Assembly: GCA_902782785.1 (NCBI GenBank)
Contig: CACZOH010000266.1
Location: 1-8,561 of the forward strand
Origin: an uncultured Ruminococcus sp.
Lineage (GTDB): Bacteria; Bacillota; Clostridia; Oscillospirales; CAG-272
Length of the DNA: 8,561 bases
Direction: 5' to 3'
Of the stretch, positions 6,162 through 8,561 are shown in pieces. A model generated the notes under the pieces. The model was not told the DNA's origin. It saw nothing but the letters and a program-made list of their open reading frames with translations, and made no database searches. The stretch's first letter is position 1. The number at the start of each line of letters is the position of its first letter. The position numbers and the translations under genes were made by a program.

Positions 6162-7090
6162 TACGCTCTGTTGTCGGAGCCGAGCACGTTTCTGATCTTG
6201 TGCTCCACCGTCGCCTTTATGTCCGCGCGCGCCGCGCCGAGGTATTTTCTCGGGTCGAACACGTCGGGATGTTCAACGAATATCTTTCTTATCGCCGCAG
6301 TCATCGCAAGACGTATATCGGTGTCCATATTTATCTTGCAGACCGCGAGAGAAGCCGCCTCGCGCAGGATGCTCTCGGGCACGCCCGCCGCGGATTTCAT
6401 ATTGCCGCCGTATTTGTTTATCGTCTCTATGACCGCGGGGTCGACGGACGACGCGCCGTGAAGGACTATCGGATATTCGGGCATAAGCTTCTGGATCTCG
6501 CGGAGGATGTCCATACGGAGCTCCGCTTTGCCTGCGAATTTATAAGCGCCGTGGCTTGTCCCTATCGCTATCGCAAGGCTGTCGCAGCCGGACAGCTCCA
6601 CGAATTTCACCGCGTCCGCGGGGTCGGTGTAAAACGCGTGCTCGGACGATACGTTCACCTCGTCCTCTATGCCCGCGAGCCTGCCGAGCTCCGCCTCTAC
6701 CGTCACGTCGTATTTGTGCGCGTATTCAACGACCTTTGCGGTCAGCTCCGCGTTCTGCTCGAACGGAAGCGAGGACGCGTCTATCATTACGGACGAGAAA
6801 CCGCAGTCAACGCACATTTTGCACGTTTCGTAATCGGGACCGTGGTCAAGGTGGAGAGCGAGATCAACGCCCGTTTCCTTGACGGCGGCGTTGACCATGC
6901 CGAGAAGGTATTCGGGTCTCGCGTATTTGAGCGCGCTTGACGATACCTGAAGTATGACGGGGGATCTGAGCTCCGCCGCCGCGTCGACGACCGCCTGGAT
7001 TATCTCCATGTTGTTGATGTTGAAGGCGCCTATCGCGTAGCCGTCTCTGTATGCTTTTCTGAACATTTCGCGTGTGTTTACTATTGCCAT
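6161..7090 (-). CDS. Class II fructose-1,6-bisphosphate aldolase
   Basis: Fba cleaves fructose 1,6-bisphosphate to dihydroxyacetone phosphate and glyceraldehyde 3-phosphate using zinc. The 309-residue length is that of the short class IIB enzymes of Firmicutes. Visible residues are Asp82 (proton donor) and zinc ligand His83 in LHLDHG, Glu134 in EAELG, zinc ligands His180 in GTSHGAYKF and His211 in VLHGASS, and the phosphate/substrate-binding INMDTDIR (253-260). Related tagatose-bisphosphate aldolases share this fold, but pfkA nearby favours the glycolytic enzyme. GGAG (7100-7103) lies 9 nt before the ATG. It is the first gene of a three-gene operon with the thioesterase and the LytM-like gene, behind a near-consensus sigma-A promoter. 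Confidence 0.95.
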   Translation of the reverse strand: MAIVNTREMFRKAYRDGYAIGAFNINNMEIIQAVVDAAAELRSPVILQVSSSALKYARPEYLLGMVNAAVKETGVDLALHLDHGPDYETCKMCVDCGFSSVMIDASSLPFEQNAELTAKVVEYAHKYDVTVEAELGRLAGIEDEVNVSSEHAFYTDPADAVKFVELSGCDSLAIAIGTSHGAYKFAGKAELRMDILREIQKLMPEYPIVLHGASSVDPAVIETINKYGGNMKSAAGVPESILREAASLAVCKINMDTDIRLAMTAAIRKIFVEHPDVFDPRKYLGAARADIKATVEHKIRNVLGSDNRA

Positions 7091-7126
7091 ATCTTTTGTC
7101 TCCGTTTGAATACAATATTTTTTTAA

Positions 7127-7155
7127 ATTATACTATACCGAAATAAAAAAGTCAA
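7127..7155 (-). promoter_or_regulatory. Sigma-A promoter of the fba operon
   Basis: Minus-strand TTGACT (7150-7155) and TATAAT (7127-7132) are 17 bp apart, with the predicted start near 7120 and a leader of about 30 nt. The -35 sits between the arms of the inverted repeat at 7136-7178, and the left arm falls inside the promoter spacer. Confidence 0.85.
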
Positions 7156-7178
7156 CAGAATATTGTTACATTTCGGTA
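7136..7178. repeat. 9-bp inverted repeat around the fba promoter
   Basis: TACCGAAAT (7136-7144) and ATTTCGGTA (7170-7178) are exact inverted copies separated by 25 bp, with centres 34 bp apart. The left arm lies in the fba promoter spacer. The right arm lies upstream of the -35, on the side facing the divergent small-gene operon. This may be a paired operator for an unknown regulator. Hairpin formation in RNA is unlikely, because the minus-strand transcript starts downstream of both arms. Confidence 0.5.
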
Positions 7179-7231
7179 GCAAAACGGAAACGGCGGGCAT
7201 AAAATATAATAAAACCATTAAAGGAGACGGT

Positions 7232-7384
7232 ATGAAAAGGTGTAAATACGGAACAGGCGTTATCACGGGCGCGGCGATCTGCTTCAGTCTCGGCGTTCTT
7301 TTGTCGTTCTTTTTGCCGTATTACGTTATGATAATAGCGCTGTCCGTCATAATTTTGCTTATATGCATAATAAATCTGTTTTGA
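7232..7384 (+). CDS. Small two-helix membrane protein upstream of spoVM
   Basis: This 50-residue product has a short basic N-terminus (KRCKYG), a glycine-rich first hydrophobic segment (about 8-27) ending in SFFLP, and a second hydrophobic segment (about 30-49). It is probably a hairpin integral membrane protein. I do not recognise a family. The start is the ATG at 7232, because AGGAG (7222-7226) lies 5 nt upstream; the frame stays open to 7163 without another ribosome site. The spoVM gene follows after 16 nt on the same strand, so the two are probably co-transcribed and a sporulation role is likely. CATAAAAT at 7198-7205 resembles a sigma-E -10 (CATACAAT), but no convincing -35 accompanies it. 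The predicted sequence and a good ribosome site argue that the gene is real. Confidence 0.7.
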   Translation: MKRCKYGTGVITGAAICFSLGVLLSFFLPYYVMIIALSVIILLICIINLF

Positions 7385-7400
7385 TCCGGGGGAAAATGAT

Positions 7401-7472
7401 ATGAAAATAGTAATAATAAAACCGCCGAAGGCGGTCGCGGGGATACTTAAGAGGATGATAAAGAATAAATAA
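7401..7472 (+). CDS. SpoVM, spore morphogenetic peptide
   Basis: A 23-codon frame begins MKIVIIKPPKAVAGILK and ends RMIKNK. Aligned without gaps to Bacillus subtilis SpoVM (beginning MKFYTIKLPKFLGGIVR, from memory), identities fall at Met1, Lys2, Ile6, Lys7, Pro9, Lys10, Gly14, Ile15 and Met19, with conservative changes at 16, 17 and 20. SpoVM is an amphipathic helix that binds the convex outer forespore membrane and anchors the coat ATPase SpoIVA. Pro9, known to matter for its localisation, is present. A G-rich ribosome site (GGGGGA, 7388-7393) lies 7 nt before the ATG. It follows the 50-residue membrane-protein gene by 16 nt. At 23 residues it is slightly shorter than the 26 of Bacillus, missing the last few C-terminal residues. 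Genes this short are easily missed by automated annotation. Confidence 0.82.
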   Translation: MKIVIIKPPKAVAGILKRMIKNK

Positions 7473-7479
7473 AAAAGGT

Positions 7480-7493
7480 GTCGCTTACGCGAC
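7480..7493. repeat. Small hairpin after spoVM
   Basis: GTCGC (7480-7484) and GCGAC (7489-7493) form a 5-bp stem with a 4-nt loop. It lies 7 nt beyond the spoVM stop. No T tract follows on the plus strand. On the minus strand ACC and then TTTTTT follow, so it looks more like a terminator, or repeat-element end, for minus-strand transcription. Confidence 0.4.
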
Positions 7494-7511
7494 GAAATCT
7501 GGGGGCGCCCG

Positions 7512-7587
7512 CCCGTGAACCCCCACCGCTTTTCGCGGCGGGGAACCCCGGGCCACCCGTGAACCCCCACCGCTTTTCGCGGCGGGG
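7512..7587. repeat. Two tandem 32-bp GC-rich hairpin repeats
   Basis: Identical 32-bp units at 7512-7543 and 7556-7587 begin CCCGTGAACCCCCACCGC and end GCGGCGGGG, with a 44-bp period. Each folds as CCCC-x-CCGC / GCGG-x-GGGG around a TTTTC loop. The x pair is an A-C mismatch in plus-strand RNA but a G-U wobble in minus-strand RNA, so only the minus transcript gives a continuous 9-bp stem. It may be a dispersed intergenic palindromic element. No coding function is evident, although an open frame crosses it on the minus strand. Confidence 0.85.
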
Positions 7588-7632
7588 GTACGCCGACGCG
7601 CGCGGCTGACGCCGCAAAAGCCCAAAGTAAAA

Positions 7633-7676
7633 GAAGACGCCCGCGCCGGTTTTGCAGGCGAAGCGTCTTCGTTTTT
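7633..7676. terminator. Terminator between spoVM operon and the end gene
   Basis: GAAGACGC (7633-7640) pairs with GCGTCTTC (7663-7670), with an inner CGCC/GGCG extension. TTTTT (7672-7676) follows on the plus strand. On the minus strand the stem runs into TTTTACTTT, so it could also end transcription of the minus-strand gene whose stop is at 7696. Confidence 0.75.
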
Positions 7677-7695
7677 CATTTGTCCGTTTTACATA

Positions 7696-8561
7696 TCAAA
7701 CGGTTTCCTTTTTGCCCACCGCCGGCACATACTGCACTTCAAAGCTGTTGTGATACGCTTTCTGCGAATCAAAATACTCCTTGTATCCCGACACCTCGAC
7801 CGCGCAGACAAGCGTTCTCGCGTACACTTTGTTGCTGTTATAATCAGCTTTGCCTATGTCTTTATAAAACGCATAGAACGGTATTCCGTCAAAGTACATG
7901 AATCCGACCTTGTCGTATTCGTCAAACGAAACCTCCTGTTGCTCCGCCATGCAGAGCGGGCAGGCGTGACCGCCGAATACGTAGCCCTTGCGCAAAAGCT
8001 CCTCGGCTTCTTCAATCGAGATGAGCCGCGCGTCGGCGGTTTTGACGTAGATTTCCTCCGCCGGCTTTTTATAGTGGTAAAACCTTACCGTCGCGTTATT
8101 CAGCACGCCGTCGCTGACGATCGAGCTGTCCGTCTGACGGTAATTTCTGAAATACAGGACTATGCAGTCCGAATATATATTTGAGCGTATATCCGCGACG
8201 TTTTTTGTTTTATCATATATATACACCGTTAAGGAAGACATATCCGTATCGGTGTAATCCGCGTAATTGCGTATGATATAAATATCGGGCAGATCGACGT
8301 CGAACAGCTCGCATAAAAGCTCACGCAGCGGCTTAAGCGACGAGATCATCTCCTCGTCCGTCTGTCTTCTGTCAACGCTTAGATCGATCCCGCCGAATTT
8401 TATAGGTTTGTAATCGTCATAATATCTTGAAAAACTTATGCCGTCACACGTCGAGTTTGACGAGGCGGATATAAAAAAGTTTCTTTCGTCTCTGCTTATG
8501 AGCGCCTCATAGCTTTCGCTTCCGGAAAATTCCTCATACCTTATTTCATAATTCGCGCTGA
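7696..8561 (-). CDS. Unrecognised protein, 5' end outside the window
   Basis: The frame is open from the TGA at 7696-7698 to the window edge, giving at least 287 codons. The ATG at 8347-8349 is probably internal, because the same frame continues upstream with protein-like sequence and no stop (for example FGGIDLSVDRRQTDEEM just before it) and no ribosome site is evident there. Visible features are a charged, tyrosine-rich composition, a helix-prone ISIEEAEELLRKGYVFG segment and a GGHACPLC motif. The last could bind metal or form a disulfide (Cys-x-x-Cys plus His). The C-terminal third contains VGFMYFDGIPFYAFYKDIG. No transmembrane segment lies in the visible part. I recognise no family. Localisation cannot be judged without the N-terminus. 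It converges on the spoVM operon with shared terminators between. Confidence 0.75.
   Translation of the reverse strand, partial: SANYEIRYEEFSGSESYEALISRDERNFFISASSNSTCDGISFSRYYDDYKPIKFGGIDLSVDRRQTDEEMISSLKPLRELLCELFDVDLPDIYIIRNYADYTDTDMSSLTVYIYDKTKNVADIRSNIYSDCIVLYFRNYRQTDSSIVSDGVLNNATVRFYHYKKPAEEIYVKTADARLISIEEAEELLRKGYVFGGHACPLCMAEQQEVSFDEYDKVGFMYFDGIPFYAFYKDIGKADYNSNKVYARTLVCAVEVSGYKEYFDSQKAYHNSFEVQYVPAVGKKETV

Noticed and set aside
7158..7205. Sigma-E promoter for the small-protein/spoVM operon (GAATATT at 7158-7164; CATAAAAT at 7198-7205).
   Set aside because: Each half resembles a sigma-E element, but they are 33 bp apart instead of about 14, and neither has a good partner at the right distance. 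A sigma-E promoter is expected but not demonstrated.
7347..7373. Separate sigma-E-like promoter for spoVM inside the 50-residue gene (TCATAAT then CATAATAA).
   Set aside because: Spacer of 12 bp and only about five of eight matches in the -10; weaker than simple co-transcription.
7512..7587. The two 32-bp repeats as a CRISPR array.
   Set aside because: Only two units with a 12-bp gap, strong internal palindromes and no cas genes.
7166..7679. Minus-strand open frames over the repeat region and opposite the small-protein gene (7166-7570 and 7485-7679).
   Set aside because: Low-complexity Arg/Gly/Pro-rich translation of GC palindromes, no ribosome site, and antisense to better-supported genes.

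Overview
The window looks like chromosomal DNA of a spore-forming Firmicute of the class Clostridia, probably an uncultured gut-type lineage. It carries spoIIR and a short spoVM gene. It also has a YolD/Y-family polymerase pair under Gram-positive LexA boxes (GAAC-N4-GTTC), strong AGGAGG-type Shine-Dalgarno sites and frequent ATA codons in moderately GC-rich DNA. The lineage cannot be fixed below class. No tRNA, rRNA, CRISPR array, insertion sequence or prophage gene was seen.

Layout. Positions 1-132 hold structured intergenic DNA with a terminator. Positions 133-1714 (minus) hold an SOS-type operon: a Y-family DNA polymerase followed by a YolD-like gene. It is read from a TTGACA-17-TATAAT promoter flanked and overlapped by two LexA boxes. 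Diverging from it is spoIIR (1888-2496, plus), then pfkA (2619-3680, plus) with its own promoter. Three hairpins at 3698-3824 separate pfkA from a convergent minus-strand operon (7090 down to 3830): class II fructose-bisphosphate aldolase, acyl-ACP thioesterase, and a membrane-anchored LytM/M23-domain protein whose two catalytic histidines are both arginine.

Diverging from fba is a short plus-strand operon: a 50-residue two-helix membrane protein (7232-7384) and a 23-codon gene (7401-7472) that I identify as spoVM. Two tandem 32-bp GC-rich hairpin repeats and a terminator follow. The right end (7696-8561, minus) is an unrecognised gene whose start lies beyond the window.

How the genes relate. 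By established Bacillus biology, SpoIIR is the forespore signal that triggers sigma-E activation in the mother cell, and SpoVM is a sigma-E product that marks the forespore surface for coat assembly. The two genes therefore sit at successive steps of one programme. The degenerate LytM protein could be a third sporulation component by analogy with SpoIIQ, but that is only inference. PfkA makes fructose-1,6-bisphosphate and Fba cleaves it, so two consecutive glycolytic steps are encoded in convergent transcription units. The polymerase/YolD pair is a separate DNA-damage-response unit.
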